A stretch of 64,000 bases of DNA from the NCBI GenBank assembly GCA_964036195.1, contig OZ038456.1:20164104-20228103 (forward strand), given 5' to 3'. Below, in pieces: positions 41,612 through 53,100 of this stretch (positions are counted from its first letter, which is position 1; every line of letters begins with the position of its first letter). Below the pieces are notes generated by a model. It was not told the origin of the DNA and ran no database searches. It worked only from the letters and a program-made list of their open reading frames with translations. Source of the DNA: Sphaerolaimus hirsutus (Eukaryota > Nematoda > Chromadorea > Monhysterida > Sphaerolaimidae). The position numbers and the translations under genes are program-made.

Positions 41612-43302
41612 CCCTATTTCTTCTAATAAACACCTTCCCGGTCACGTCCGGCACCCTATTTTGAATTTTACATGATTTTAATCCTATCTCCAGTTCTAGG
41701 GTGCGCCAGACTCTGAAACTTGGGGGAGATATTGGCGCAAACCCCCTCTACTTTGCATGAATTGGGGGGGGGGGTCGTGGCGACCCCTCTCAGCGTCTCA
41801 ACCCCCCTCTGGGTATCCTTAAGTGCAAAATTTTAATTGGCTTTTTTGGTGTCCCACACAGGTCTGGCACCCACTTATTTCTGAGCTGTGGTAGGGGTAT
41901 AAATCTAAAATCTAAAAGTGTTACCAACAACCCTCCCCTACTATACACTATTCAGTAATGTGAGATTAATGTGAAAAATTTCTAAAAAATTCTCTTATTC
42001 TGTAAAAAACACCACCCCCAAAAAGACTTTTTGGAACTTTTTTATTAGACAGTTGAAAAGCTTGTTTATGACACTTTACAGGGAAGGGTTTGATGTTAAA
42101 AGTTATGTAAAGAACCTCTAAAATGCCTGCATTGCAAAATTTACTGGGGGGGGGAATTTCAAAGTGTAAATTTTGTAAATTTTTGTTCCTGCAATGATGT
42201 CATAAAACCCCCCCCAGTAAATTTTGCAATGCAGGCATTTTAGAGGTATGGTTCTTTACATAACTTTTAACATCAAACCCTTCCTTTTAAAGTATTGTAA
42301 ACCAGCTCTTAGAGTGTCTAATAAAAAAGTTTCAAAAAGTGAATTTTTTGTCATCCATCTATTGGGAGGTGGTGTTTTTTACAGAATAAGTTTATTTTTT
42401 AGCAACTTTCACATTAATCTCACATTTTTGAATAGTGTATAGTAGGGGAGGGTTGTTAGTAACACATCCCCAAAATTTTAGATTTATACCTCTCCCACAG
42501 CGCAGAAATAAGTGGGTGATGGACCTGTGTGAGATTACAAACAAGCCAATAACAATTTTGCGCTTAAGGTGACCCACCCTGAAAGGGGTCGCGCAAAGTA
42601 GAGGGGGTTGCGCCAATATCTCCCCCAAGTTCCAGCTTCTGGCGCGCCCTAGAACTTGAGATAGGATGTTACAAGTAAAATCAAAAATAGGGTGCCGGAC
42701 GTGACCGGGAAGGGAAGGTGTTTAGAAGAGTGCCGCTCTATTTTTTTCATAAACATTTTTACCTGCCATTCTATTGGAGGGCGCCATTCAATTTTTTTCA
42801 CCAATTTTTCACACATTTCTCAGTTGAGCATTTTTTTAACAAGACTTTAGCAATCTTTAGTATCAGAGCATCAATTTGACATTTTATATCTACCTATCTG
42901 AATGCTTTGAATGTTCACATCATCCTTTTTTTATTTATCTTTGTGTTTTGGCACACTCCCAACACATTTTCTACCTGCCATTTTATTGGAGGTGCCGTTC
43001 AATTCGAGGCTGCCATTCTATTGTTTTCATAAATGCAAAAATATGCCAAAATCTGCCGTTCTATTTGAGGTGACGTTCTATTGGAGGTATGCCGTGTGTT
43101 ACGTAACAGACAGTGAATAGATTGTTCATTCAACATTTAATGTTGAAATAGCACAAAATCAATGGACCAAGGCCACTAAATCACAGCTTCCGCCGATATT
43201 TTATATATTTTTATGCATTTGACACAATTCTAGCACTTTGTGTATCTTCTATTGGAGACGCCCTTCGATTGGAAACCTTCCCTTCTATTAGAAGAAACAC
43301 GG
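41612..43302. mobile_element. TA-flanked TTCTAATAGAA-type MITE with nested foldback
   Basis: Left CCCTATTTCTTCTAATA, right TATTAGAAGAAACACGG, TA on both sides. Internal arrays read CTGCCATTCTATTGGAGG. It parallels the G-run family with a different repeated word. A foldback element is inserted 15 bp from its left end. Confidence 0.7.
41629..42722. mobile_element. TA-flanked ~1.1-kb foldback element (AACACCTTCCCGG ends)
   Basis: The two halves are nearly full-length inverted copies: AACACCTTCCCGGTCACG to CCGGGAAGGGAAGGTGTT at the tips, GGGGGAGATATTGGCGCAA near the ends, and AAATTTACTGGGGGG against its inverse near the centre (about 42140-42225). TA flanks at 41627-41628 and 42723-42724. No ORF. 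Confidence 0.85.
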
Positions 43303-43368
43303 TAATACTTGGTGCCAAAATGTCTTTCGTCGAAGTGCAATGAAGCATAGGGAATACAAGTGACTCAC

Positions 43369-43422
43369 CTTCATAGTAACCGTGCTCAAAAACTGTCACA
43401 CAGCATTTCTTGTATTTGTTGT
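43369..43422 (-). CDS. Short Greek-key exon of the C1 peptidase gene
   Basis: 54 bases between TTCTTACAG and GTGAGTC, phase 1 at both ends. They encode DNKYKKCCVTVFEHGYYE(G), where FEHGYYEG is the crystallin [FY]-x4-[FY]-x-G signature. The split codon rebuilds Asp with the peptidase exon before it and Gly with the exon after it, so both joins are in frame. It directly follows the peptidase C-terminus, indicating a domain appended after the protease fold. Confidence 0.7.
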
Positions 43423-43919
43423 CTGTAAGAAGTTACAGTTTTAATAATTACACAAAAGAAAATTCGATAATTGTCACAGCAAAAAATAGATCCGTGAAGC
43501 GTGTGGAAGCGGGCTGGATGCGCGTGAAGCGGCGCGCTTCCACACGCTTCCACACGCTTCCACCAACATCACAAGATTCTGGGTGAAGTGTCTTCCACAC
43601 GCTTCACCTATCTTCACCACGCGCTTCACGCGCATCCAAACATGTGGAAGACACTTCACGCCGCTGGCGCTTCCACACGCTTCCCCCGCGTATAAATTTG
43701 CGTGGGAGCGCCATATTAAGAAGCGTGAAGTGCCTTCACGCATTTTTTCGTGATGTATGTGGAAGCGCTGACATGCTTGGTGAAGCGTTCGGGAAGTGTC
43801 GGCGTGAAGACACTTCCCGACGCTTCACCGCGCATCCACACACCCATTTTTTGCTGTGTGTGTGGAAACAGACTGCAAAACATGTGTAAAACATTGGTGA
43901 ATTCTGGTTGCATCCATGC
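43423..43919. repeat. GTGAAGCG/CTTCCACACGC repeat cluster
   Basis: About 43483-43858 is bounded by CAGCAAAAAATAGAT and CACCCATTTTTTGCTG and filled with GTGAAGCGTGTGGAAG-like words on both strands. It looks like another hAT-type element but no clean duplication was found. A related cluster is at 22230-22600. Confidence 0.55.
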
Positions 43920-44182
43920 CAGAGTTGTTAAAAGTACTGGACTTTTTCAAAGTAAATGTACCTAAATGAGTAAAAGTACATTATTTTACTATATGTTTTC
44001 TGTACCAAAGGGTAAGCAAAAAAGAAATAATTTACATTTAGGTACATTGACTTTTAAAAAAGTTCAGTACTTTTAACAACTCTGTACAGGTGCGTACAGG
44101 TACTTTCTTTCAGAAGAAACATAAACATATTTATGCAGTATAGGTATCTTTGAGTAAATGTAAATATGTTTTAACAACTATG
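43920..44182. mobile_element. hAT-like MITE, short CAGAGTTG-family copy
   Basis: Termini CAGAGTTGTTAAAAGTAC and TTTTAACAACTATG, duplication ATCCATGC/ATCCACGC (7 of 8). Confidence 0.75.
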
Positions 44183-44290
44183 ATCCACGCATGAGATTAT
44201 CAGTATTTTCATTTCTGGAACCAATTCCAACAGTGGTCAGAATCATTGTGTTTCAAGACATAATTGTAGGTAAATTTCAAGTCAAGTAAC

Positions 44291-45103
44291 CAACGATGGC
44301 AAAAACACACATATTAAATACTCATTGAGTTTCCGTGTTTTTGTTTAACACAGAAACACGGAAACTCAACAATTTTGAAAAACACGGAAACTCAAATGAG
44401 TTCTTTTTTTGAGAACACAGAAACACAGAAACACTGAAAATATGGAAATGTTTTTGAGTTTTTTATCCAAGTAATTGAAGGCACAAGATTTGAACTAAAC
44501 AATGTGTGAATGTGCATACATAAGGTATGCATGTATGTATAGTGTGTAAATAAAAGTATCCAATCCAAGTTTAATGATAAAATAAGTATCCAAAAAAATA
44601 ATGGTGTCCGCATCTCCTGGTGGTTTCGACAATATTAGGGACTGTGATCAAAGTGTTGAGGAGTGACCACCAGGGTCTGCTGCCTCACACAATTGAGCTG
44701 AGGGCTACTCACCTCCCAAGCTGTCAAAGGTATTGGTCACCCATTTGGAACTACCTCCAGTGAACTAATGAACATTTTCCAATACACGACAAAACGTATG
44801 CAAAACCAATATTCGATAAGAAAACCACTGTTTCAACAGTAAAATACTGTAAAATGCAACTTTTTGTAAAACAACTCGAGTTTTGACCAAAAAAACTTGA
44901 GTTTTTATCAAAAAACGTGAGTTTTTACTAAAAAAAACTTGAGTTTTTATTTTAAAAATTGAGTTTTTAACAAAAAACTCAAGTTTTTTCAAAAACACAG
45001 AAACCAAAGTTTTTTCATGAAAAAAACTCAAAACACAGATATTCATTTTTGAAAAACTCAAAATACAGAAAGTGTTTTTATTTTGAGAACTCACCCATCG
45101 TTG
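44291..45103. mobile_element. hAT-like MITE, CAACGATGGCAAAA with AAACTCAAG arrays
   Basis: Termini CAACGATGGCAAAAACAC and ACTCACCCATCGTTG, exact duplication CAAGTAAC (44283-44290, 45104-45111). Arrays of GAGTTTTT and ACACGGAAACTCAA. Confidence 0.88.
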
Positions 45104-45111
45104 CAAGTAAC

Positions 45112-45477
45112 AAGCATTTTTGCTGCAGTTACACTTGTCACTTGATTTAACACTTACAACTTTTACCACCTGCCACTTTGCTTGTTTCTTACACATTTGT
45201 GGAATCAGCTGCAGGACAAGGTATGTTTACAATGCACTCCTGCAACTTGTAAACTTGTAAAGTTATTATTCAAGTTGAATGAAGTGCTGACAAAAAGACT
45301 CCACCATACAACTTGCTCTGGATATTTACTGCAAAAATTTGATATGCGATTCTGGTTTCAAATCTGATGGAAAAATCAATCCACAGGTAAGTTCTTTGAT
45401 ACAAAGTAAATAATCTCTTTAATTTGTACTATAGCGTAATAATATAGCACCCAAAATATGCCGAGACCATATGACCC
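45112..45477. other. Non-coding tract
   Basis: Host intron-like sequence between two elements; no supported feature. Confidence 0.4.
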
Positions 45478-46354
45478 CAGAGTTGGAAAAACGTATTTAC
45501 GTTTACCCAAAATACCCAGTTTTTTGGGTATTTATACTTATGTTTACATTTACGTTTTCCAAAAATACCATTACGTTTTGTTACGTTTTCCTGACCAAAA
45601 TACCCGGGTACTAGGGAAAACGTCAAAAACTTGTGATCGTTCACACCTGCACATGTTCAATCGGGCTGCACCACCTGCAGCCAACAATATTACCTATTAT
45701 GTTTTTGCATAAATGTAACATGTATACATACAAACAAAAAAAGCGGTATATGAAAAAGTGACTGCATGCTTGCACTTACACATGGAATACTGGGTACATA
45801 TTCATAAATGTGTTCAAATGCTGAACACAGAAACCTTTTTGTTTATTTGTGGAGCCTTGCGTTAATAATTTTTTTGTGATGAATTCTGACAACGCCAGTT
45901 GCAACAACTGTGAGTAGCACACGTTTTGAAACTAGCAGGGCGAGTGCAACCTCTGGTGCCAGCCAATCCCAGACTCTGTAGGATGCCCTGTAAAATGTTA
46001 AATTTCATGCAAATGTCAAAACTCATGTAAAATGCCCAGCAAAATGGCAAAGATTTGCCACCTGCCAGAGCATTTTGCATGACTTTAGACACTTTGCATG
46101 ACATTTGACATTTTACAGGGCATTTTATAGGGTCTGGGAGTGACGCCAGTCGTGATGTGTGAAAATAATGGTATTTTCCAAAGCACAATGGCAAATACTG
46201 TGTGTAAAAATTTTTTTTTACATTTACGTTTTATTTTACGTATTCCTTGGTATTTTAAAAATACCTTACGTTTTAGTATTGATACTTTGATTTGAAAAAG
46301 GTATTTACGTTTACGTTTACGTTTTCCAAAAATACCAGTATTTGCACAACTCTG
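45478..46354. mobile_element. hAT-like MITE, CAGAGTTG family, abutting a splice donor
   Basis: Termini CAGAGTTGGAAAAACG and TTGCACAACTCTG, exact duplication TATGACCC (45470-45477, 46355-46362). Arrays of TTTACGTTTACG. A smaller CCCTGTAAAATG-array element is nested at about 45964-46142 (CAATCCCAGAC to GTCTGGGAGTG). The right duplication ends 2 bases from a host exon's GT donor. Confidence 0.92.
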
Positions 46355-46364
46355 TATGACCCAC

Positions 46365-46552
46365 CTACAAATGCAGGCAGACGCTGTGCAGTGGTATACT
46401 GGTAGTTCGGATCAAAGCCATATGGCATGGTTCCTGACAGGGTTGGCTGTATGGCGTGATAGCCCCAGTCGCAGTAGCGCTGGTCGAAGGTGGTGGAGCC
46501 ACCCAAGCGCCGCACGCGGAAGTAGCCCTTGTCACCCCAGTCATAGCCCCAG
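46365..46552 (-). CDS. C1 peptidase exon with the NSWG active-site asparagine region
   Basis: Acceptor CCCCCCCAG at 46553-46554, donor GTGGGT. The first base completes the Ser codon of KNSWG split with the previous exon. It reads WGYDWGDKGYFRV, the classic end of the papain fold. About 45 residues follow (including QRYCDWGYHAIQP) that close the protease domain and form a linker. It ends in phase 1, matching the crystallin exon at 43422. GC content is higher than the flanking introns, as expected for coding sequence. The intron before it contains the whole BEL/Pao element. Confidence 0.82.
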
Positions 46553-46844
46553 CTGGGGGGGGGGGGTAAATAAAATGCTGATTCACAATGGTGTTGGATT
46601 TTGATTCAGATGGGTGACAATGTTACATTCTGGGGAACATGTGATGAGACATGTACATTTTTGGTGAAATAACTATCATCATGCTAATGGTGGCCCAGGT
46701 GGGTGGAGCTTAAGCTGTCATTTGCATTTTTGCAAGTACAAACATTTGCAAAAGCATTTGTGTCAAACAAAAAAAGTGAAAAATTATGCAGGATGTTATT
46801 TCCTGGGCTTCATGTTTGATCCATGCAAAAGAACATATTGAATT

Positions 46845-46849
46845 ACATA
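46845..46849. repeat. Target-site duplication, left copy (ACATA)
   Basis: ACATA immediately before the 5' LTR, repeated at 60175-60179 after the 3' LTR. Five bases is the size usual for BEL/Pao. Confidence 0.93.
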
Positions 46850-48119
46850 TGTGCTGACCGTGGCAAAATGGATGGATAAAGAAATACAGAGAATTGATAA
46901 TTAGGTTCATATTTGCGCATTTACTCATTTGTACCAAATTATATTTCCTGCACTATATTATTTACCCATGGAGAATATTCAATTAGGAAAGTGTTCTATA
47001 AATTATTGATAGGTTTATTTGGAAAGTTTAGGTTAAAAGGTCAAATAAGTTATTATTAGGTGTATTAATATGAAATTAGGCTCATTCAACTCGCCGTAAT
47101 TTTCTGATCATTATTATATATACATTTACATGGTTTACTAGCAATTTGGGAAAGTCAAAAGTTGTAAATATTTATGTGCTATCTGTTTACTTAGGCCAGC
47201 GTCCTAATAGAGAAATAATGCCCTGTGCGTAACTAGCATTTACTGTACGTATTTACGAAGCCCTTCGCGTAGGCATAATTGTTATAACCCTGCTCATAAG
47301 TTATATTATCTTTACTTTGATATTAATTATAATACCCTGTTCAAGCTGAATATTATAAACCCTGCTCAATTACAATACCCATTTACTCCAAATAAGTCCC
47401 AATTTGTTAATTATGAAATATACGTTTTCAGGAAGTGATTATTATTGTTGTGTTGAATATACCATGTTCTATTTACGTCATTAGGAACATTTGCACCACT
47501 AATTATAATTTCCTAACCCTATTATATTAGTTCCAATGTGCGTCAATGTTTTCTGACAAATTGAACCAAATTAGTAAATCGGCCGAGTTTGCCGACTTCG
47601 CGCCTCGTAAGATTAATAGTTTTTCTATTAACCCAATTTGTACCTGGTATTTCTTTACCATAAGTATTTGAATATATGCCCGCGCAGTCTGAGGCAACTG
47701 TTTCGGCTAGATATGTTTATTTGTTGCATTTATGACTTATTTGTGTATTTGTATTGGGAAATTACTGTAGCTGTTTTTCTATACATGATTTCCGTGTCTT
47801 AGCTACTTTGGAAGTTTTTACTGGAGTCTGCGGACCCCAAGCTACTGAACGAAAATAAGCTAGCGATAGAAACTTCGAATAGGAAGCTCGCTAGGCTTTG
47901 CGCTTTTGTAACACGCTGTATCTGATCGAAATAAAGTACCTGAAACAATTCGAACCCCCCTTTTCAACACACAACTACGAAATAAACTCAACTTGGCTGA
48001 CGACAAGTGGACGTTCGGCTACAACGGGAAATCAACCACTCTAAAGGCCGTTTCTCACTACGGTCTTGGAATTGCCGGATTCGGTGGAAGAAGACGCTGA
48101 CTTCGGTGGCTTCATCACA
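46850..48119 (+). repeat. BEL/Pao 5' LTR
   Basis: Starts TGTGCTGACCGTGG, ends GGCTTCATCACA. AATAAA at 47930-47935 is the likely poly(A) signal. A weak AATATAT at 47671 is the only TATA-like candidate. Confidence 0.96.
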
Positions 48120-48136
48120 TGGCGCAGCGAGCAGGG
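48120..48136 (+). promoter_or_regulatory. Primer-binding site, probably for tRNA-Ser
   Basis: TGGCGCAGCGAGCAGGG starts right after the LTR. Its complement is a tRNA 3' end ...CTGCTCGCTGC-G-CCA. An acceptor stem opening GCAGCGA with discriminator G fits tRNA-Ser. Assignment is from recalled tRNA features. Confidence 0.7.
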
Positions 48137-50159
48137 TGATTGCATGACATTGTGCTATCACCAAGCCGGAACGGACATTGTGCGGCAGTTGGCAGAACTT
48201 CAAAATTCCTGCTGAACATCAATTTGGCCTTGGCTGAGAGTTGGCTGTTGATTTGCAGACAGCATTGTGCCAAAGTCACGGCACTCCTGTCTACATCCTG
48301 GGAGCGGTTCTACGCTCACGCGCGGAGGACACTGGAGTTCTGACAAGCCTGTCAGGATTTCAGGCAGCTTTCACCAGTGTTCTGGCAAGGTGCTAGACGC
48401 TGGGCGGCACCGGCATTTGACAAGGAGTCATTGTCGGACGGTGGTCAAACTTTCGCTGGACGCTCCTGGACATCCGGACGCCAGTGACCGCTCGCACGTC
48501 CTTCCTATGCCAAGGGAGGGTGACCTGATGGAGACAGGATCGCCACAAAGCCACGCTAGTCAAAGGGCTGTTTTTGGGCATTCGCGGAGGTCCCTCGCTC
48601 CACTGGGTAAGAGTGGACTCATACCTCGGAAGTGCAAAAGTAGGGGTATCAGTGTACAAAGGGCTGTAGCTGACAGAGGGCTGTAGCTGACGGAGAGTGG
48701 ATTTGAAAACCAAGTATTAGGATACTTGGTAGCGTGTAGGGGCTTTGCGGAGCTCCCATCAAATATACACGCTGTGCCTGCTCGGTACCATCAGATCAGA
48801 CAGCACAAAAGTAGGGTTGGGACGATATGACTTTTCGATATCGATATTCGATATTCGATATTTTTTTCTGAAACTCGATATTCGATATCGATACGATATG
48901 GACCCTCGATATTCGATATCGATATTCGATATGAAAATATGCTCGATATTCGATATCGATATTTCGATATTTTCGATATTTCGATATTTTCATGCAGAGG
49001 GGCATATTGCATTTCCATTTGGTCACAAACATGTTTGATCATCTTTTTAAATGAGTCTCACAACAGTAAAAATGAGAGGATGAAATATGAACAGGATGAA
49101 TCTGATTTTATCAGGTGAAAAATTATTCAGCAGACATTTACATTTCACAGGTGTGGCTGGTTTTTTACATTTTTAAAGGTTGTTGTTTAAAAAGACTGTC
49201 AGAATTTTTTAGCCACATTTTCGTGAAATTGTTTCCTTGCGATGCGATGCAGTTTCCTTTGTGAATAGCTTGTATTTTGTTAGGGTGTGTACACATTACC
49301 CTTCAGATCCTACTGTTGATAGCTCAATGTAAAAATGGCATGCTTTTGATATGGGATATTACTTTGTGCATTCAAAGGCGTGCACATGTTATGGCTGCAG
49401 CGTCGACTTTTTGTTTGCTTCACCCATTTTTATGGGATAAAAAAAGGTCAAAAAGAATATCAGAATATCGAAAAATATCGAAAAAATGGTCGATATTCGA
49501 TATCGATATTCGATATTTTTTCAAAATTTTCGATATCGATATTCGATATTCGATATGAAAAAATGGTCGATATCCGATATTCGATATTCGATACGATATA
49601 TCGTCCCAACCCTACACAAAAGTGCCAGAAATTCTGCATTGCACAGGCGCAATCGCAGAGCAGTGTACAGAAACACTGCCCAGAATCAGAAAGTGCACCA
49701 GAGTGCACAGAAACGTGTCACAGGTGGCACGGCAAGCGCAGCACTGCGCACAGCGGCACAGGAGCCGCTCAGGAAAGCAAGTGGCCGGCGTGGTCACGGG
49801 GCACACAGGCGTGCCAGAAAGAGCGCCAGAGCGCTCAGAAAGAGTGTGTACGGACCCTCTTTGGGCGCACACTGCTGGGCAAATAAATTGTTTATTGTCC
49901 AGGTGGATTTGACCGGTGTGTTGAAGTCAACGCGTGTAAACAATCACGTCAGGGGCTTTAGGAACACACCAGGTGCCAGTGCAGTAAAGGTCAATGCGTG
50001 GAAACACATCAGGGGCCTGTAGGACTGCATTGGTATTGTGCGTGGCACAACAAATCCGTGGTGCACAGAGCACTGCACAGAAAGACGCAGAGAAGCGTCC
50101 CAAGCGTCACAGGCGACGCACTATAAAGAGAACAGTGAAGGAAAAATTCGTCAGCAAAA
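48137..50159 (+). other. BEL/Pao 5' leader
   Basis: Untranslated region of about 2 kb, of which 803 bp plus one duplication is a later MITE (48812-49614). Short ORFs here lack support. Confidence 0.7.
48812..49614. mobile_element. hAT-like MITE with TCGATATTCGATA arrays, inside the BEL leader
   Basis: Termini TAGGGTTGGGACGATAT and ATATCGTCCCAACCCTA, exact duplication CACAAAAG (48804-48811, 49615-49622). Subterminal arrays of TCGATATTCGATATCGATA lie at both ends, with a unique ~450-bp core. Confidence 0.94.
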
Positions 50160-53100
50160 ATGGTTTCGCCAACGGGTCACATCAGAAAGACCCTGGGGCC
50201 AGCAAAGCACAGGGTGGAAAGTAGATTGGCAAGAGAATTTGCCAAATATGACCTGGAACTATTTGCGGAAGCATCAAAGGATGATAAGAGAACAGAGATG
50301 AGAAGGGTGATTGCATCTATCAAACAGGAGGGTGCAAAATTGGAAAGTGCAATGAATGCAGTGAGAACTCAATTTGACGCATGGAGGGATATCGTCAAGG
50401 ACATTGACGAACCCGACCAGATGGAACAAGAACAGAAGATATACCAAGATTCATATGAGGAATATGCAAACATGTCAGACTTGGTGACACAGAAAATTGC
50501 AGCCATGAATGTATACATTGAAGAGTTGCAAGACATGATCCAGCAACTGAGCGGAAGTACTATGTATGAAGTCAACACAGCATTCATACAGCAGATGGCT
50601 GCACAGATGGCTTTGACAGCTCAGGAAGCTGCTCCGGGGGCCAGTTCAACCAATGCAACCACAGCAAAGAGCGTCAAATTACAGAAACTGGAAGTGGAAC
50701 AGTTTACTGGGGAAATTGTCAAATTTCGATCATGGTGGCAAATGTTCGAATCCCACATCCACAATCGGACAGATTTGGAGGACATTTCCAAGTTCTCATA
50801 CTTGAGGAGCTTGCTGAAAGGTTCAGCATTTGGCATGATCAGTGGATTGAGTGTGACCGCAGAAAATTATGCACCCGCAATTGCAATGCTCAAGAAGAGA
50901 TATGACCAGCCAGTTGTGGTCAGAAACACGCTGATGAGTAATATCATGAAGCTGCGACAGGCCAGGAATACCTGTCAGGATATGAGAATTTTGTTTGATG
51001 CAATTGAAAGGCTGCTCCAGCAGTTGGAGTCACTGGGCGAATCAGTGGAACATCCAATGCTGTTGAGCCAGCTGCAACAGAAAGTGCCACCCGAGGTTCT
51101 CAGAGAAATCCAGAAGGAACAGGGAACTGAGGAAGCCTTGATGGTGGAAAATTTCAGAAAGCTGTTTGGCAAGCAGCTAGCGCTCAGTGAGGCTGTACAG
51201 CACGCACAGCAAACTGAGGCACCAGTTCAGCAATCCCGCCAGGGATTCGGGAATAATCCACGCGCACAGCAATTCAATAATCGATTCCAAGGCAATGGGA
51301 ATCGATTCAGAGGGCCAGAGAATCCTAGGACCAGCACAGGGAGCATGTCTGTGATCCAGAATGGTCAGAGTGCACCACAGGCTGGATTCATGAATCCTGG
51401 GAGGCCGTGTGTGTTCTGCAATGACACACAGCAATTACACTTTAATGATAAGTGTCCAAAGTTCAAAACTGCCAGAGAAAGGAGAGTGGTTTTGTCAAAG
51501 GCAGAGCGATGCCTGAGATGCCTGCAGAAAGGGCATTACATGAATCAATGTCAATTTACGAGAAGTTGCTTTTATTGCAAGTCCAATAGGCACCACACTG
51601 CGGTGTGCCCAGAGAAATTTGGTGATAATGGCAATGGAAACGCTGGACGACAAATTCCAGCATTCAAAGCAAATGGTCAACAGAATGGCCAGCAATCAGC
51701 AAACAATGGCAGAAAGTCTGTGCCGACGGCCGGTCGACTAGCACAGAGCCAACAGAGAAAGGCCACAGTGAATTGTGTCACTGTGGAGGAAGCTGGACCA
51801 GAAGTGGTAGAGACAGAAACCATATCCAGCACAGTGGTTACAGAACCAAATACAAAGCAACAGAATACGTCAGTGAACCTGTCAGTAAACAGGAATATGT
51901 CAATGCTGATGACAGCCAGAACCGTGATTGAAACTTCAGAAATGGATACAGAGATGGAGCCTGAACAGCCACCACTACAGATTCAAGCGTTCCTGGACAC
52001 AGGATCCCAGGGAACGTACATGTCAGAGAAAGTGGCCAAGAAACTCAATTTGAAGAGTACAGGTGAACACCACATCCAGGTGTACACATTCGGAAATGAA
52101 AAGCCGCATTATAAAGTAGTACAGCAAGTGGAATTCAGAATGCGGCTCAGAAATGGCCAGAAAGTTGATATGGTGGCTGATGTGGTCCCGACGTTGACCA
52201 CAGAACAAGTCAAATTGCCTGTGTCAGAACAGGACGAAAAGTACCTGCAGAAGTACTTCCCGGATGAGAGTTACTTTGCAGACAGAATTCCCAAAGAAAA
52301 AGGGACAGAGTGCAAGTTCAAGCCAGACATTATAGTAGGCTTGAATTATTTCTGGGACTTAATGTCCAGAAACACCAGCACCACCAGACTTCTGTCAGGA
52401 TTGTATGTCATTCCATCAAAATTGGGATTGCTGATGGGAGGTGGGCAGCTGACGAGCAACAGAAATCAATGGACCACGGATGGCGCATATCCGGTGGTGG
52501 TCAACACAATTGTGCATCAAATTCAGAGAGAAAAGTGGTACGAGGAAGCACCGTTGTCAATTGCTCCTGTACCGAATGTCAAAGATATGGACAGACTGGA
52601 TACCATTGGCATAATGGACCAGCCAGACCTCGTCGAGGACGATGAAGCCATCAAGCAATTCAATGAGAGTGTACAGAGAAACCCAGATGGACGGTACTCT
52701 GTAAAGTTCATGTACAAACCAAATTTGCATGAACTCCCAGATAACAAAGCAATGGCGTTCAAGAGGTTCAGGTACCTCACCAACAGGCTCAAGAGAGACC
52801 CAGAATTACTGGAGAAAATTCAGGCAATCATGAAAGCACAAGAGGAGCAAGGAGTAATTGAGAAAGTACAAGAGGATATTAGGGATGGTAGAAAGTTCCA
52901 TATATTGCCTCATCAACCAGTGATAACGCCAGAGAAAACTACCACAAAGGTCAGAGAGGTATATGATGCCTCAGCGAAACCACCAGGCATGCCAAGCTTG
53001 AATGAGTGCATGTACCGCGGTCCAGTGATACTACCACAGTTGGTAGGGATGCTGATGCGATTCAGGTTGCATGGAATTGCCCTGGTTGCAGACATAGAGA

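Noticed and set aside
44291..45103. Regularly spaced short repeats considered as a CRISPR array
   Set aside because: Units are degenerate, without uniform spacers, and end in hAT-type termini with an 8-bp duplication; the genome is eukaryotic.
46365..46586. Minus-strand Pro/Ala-rich ORF overlapping the NSWG exon
   Set aside because: It is another frame of the real exon; only the frame reading WGYDWGDKGYFRV joins in phase with the neighbouring exons.
48267..48686. 139-codon ORF in the BEL leader
   Set aside because: No homology-like features, no good start context, and it lies in the 5' untranslated leader.
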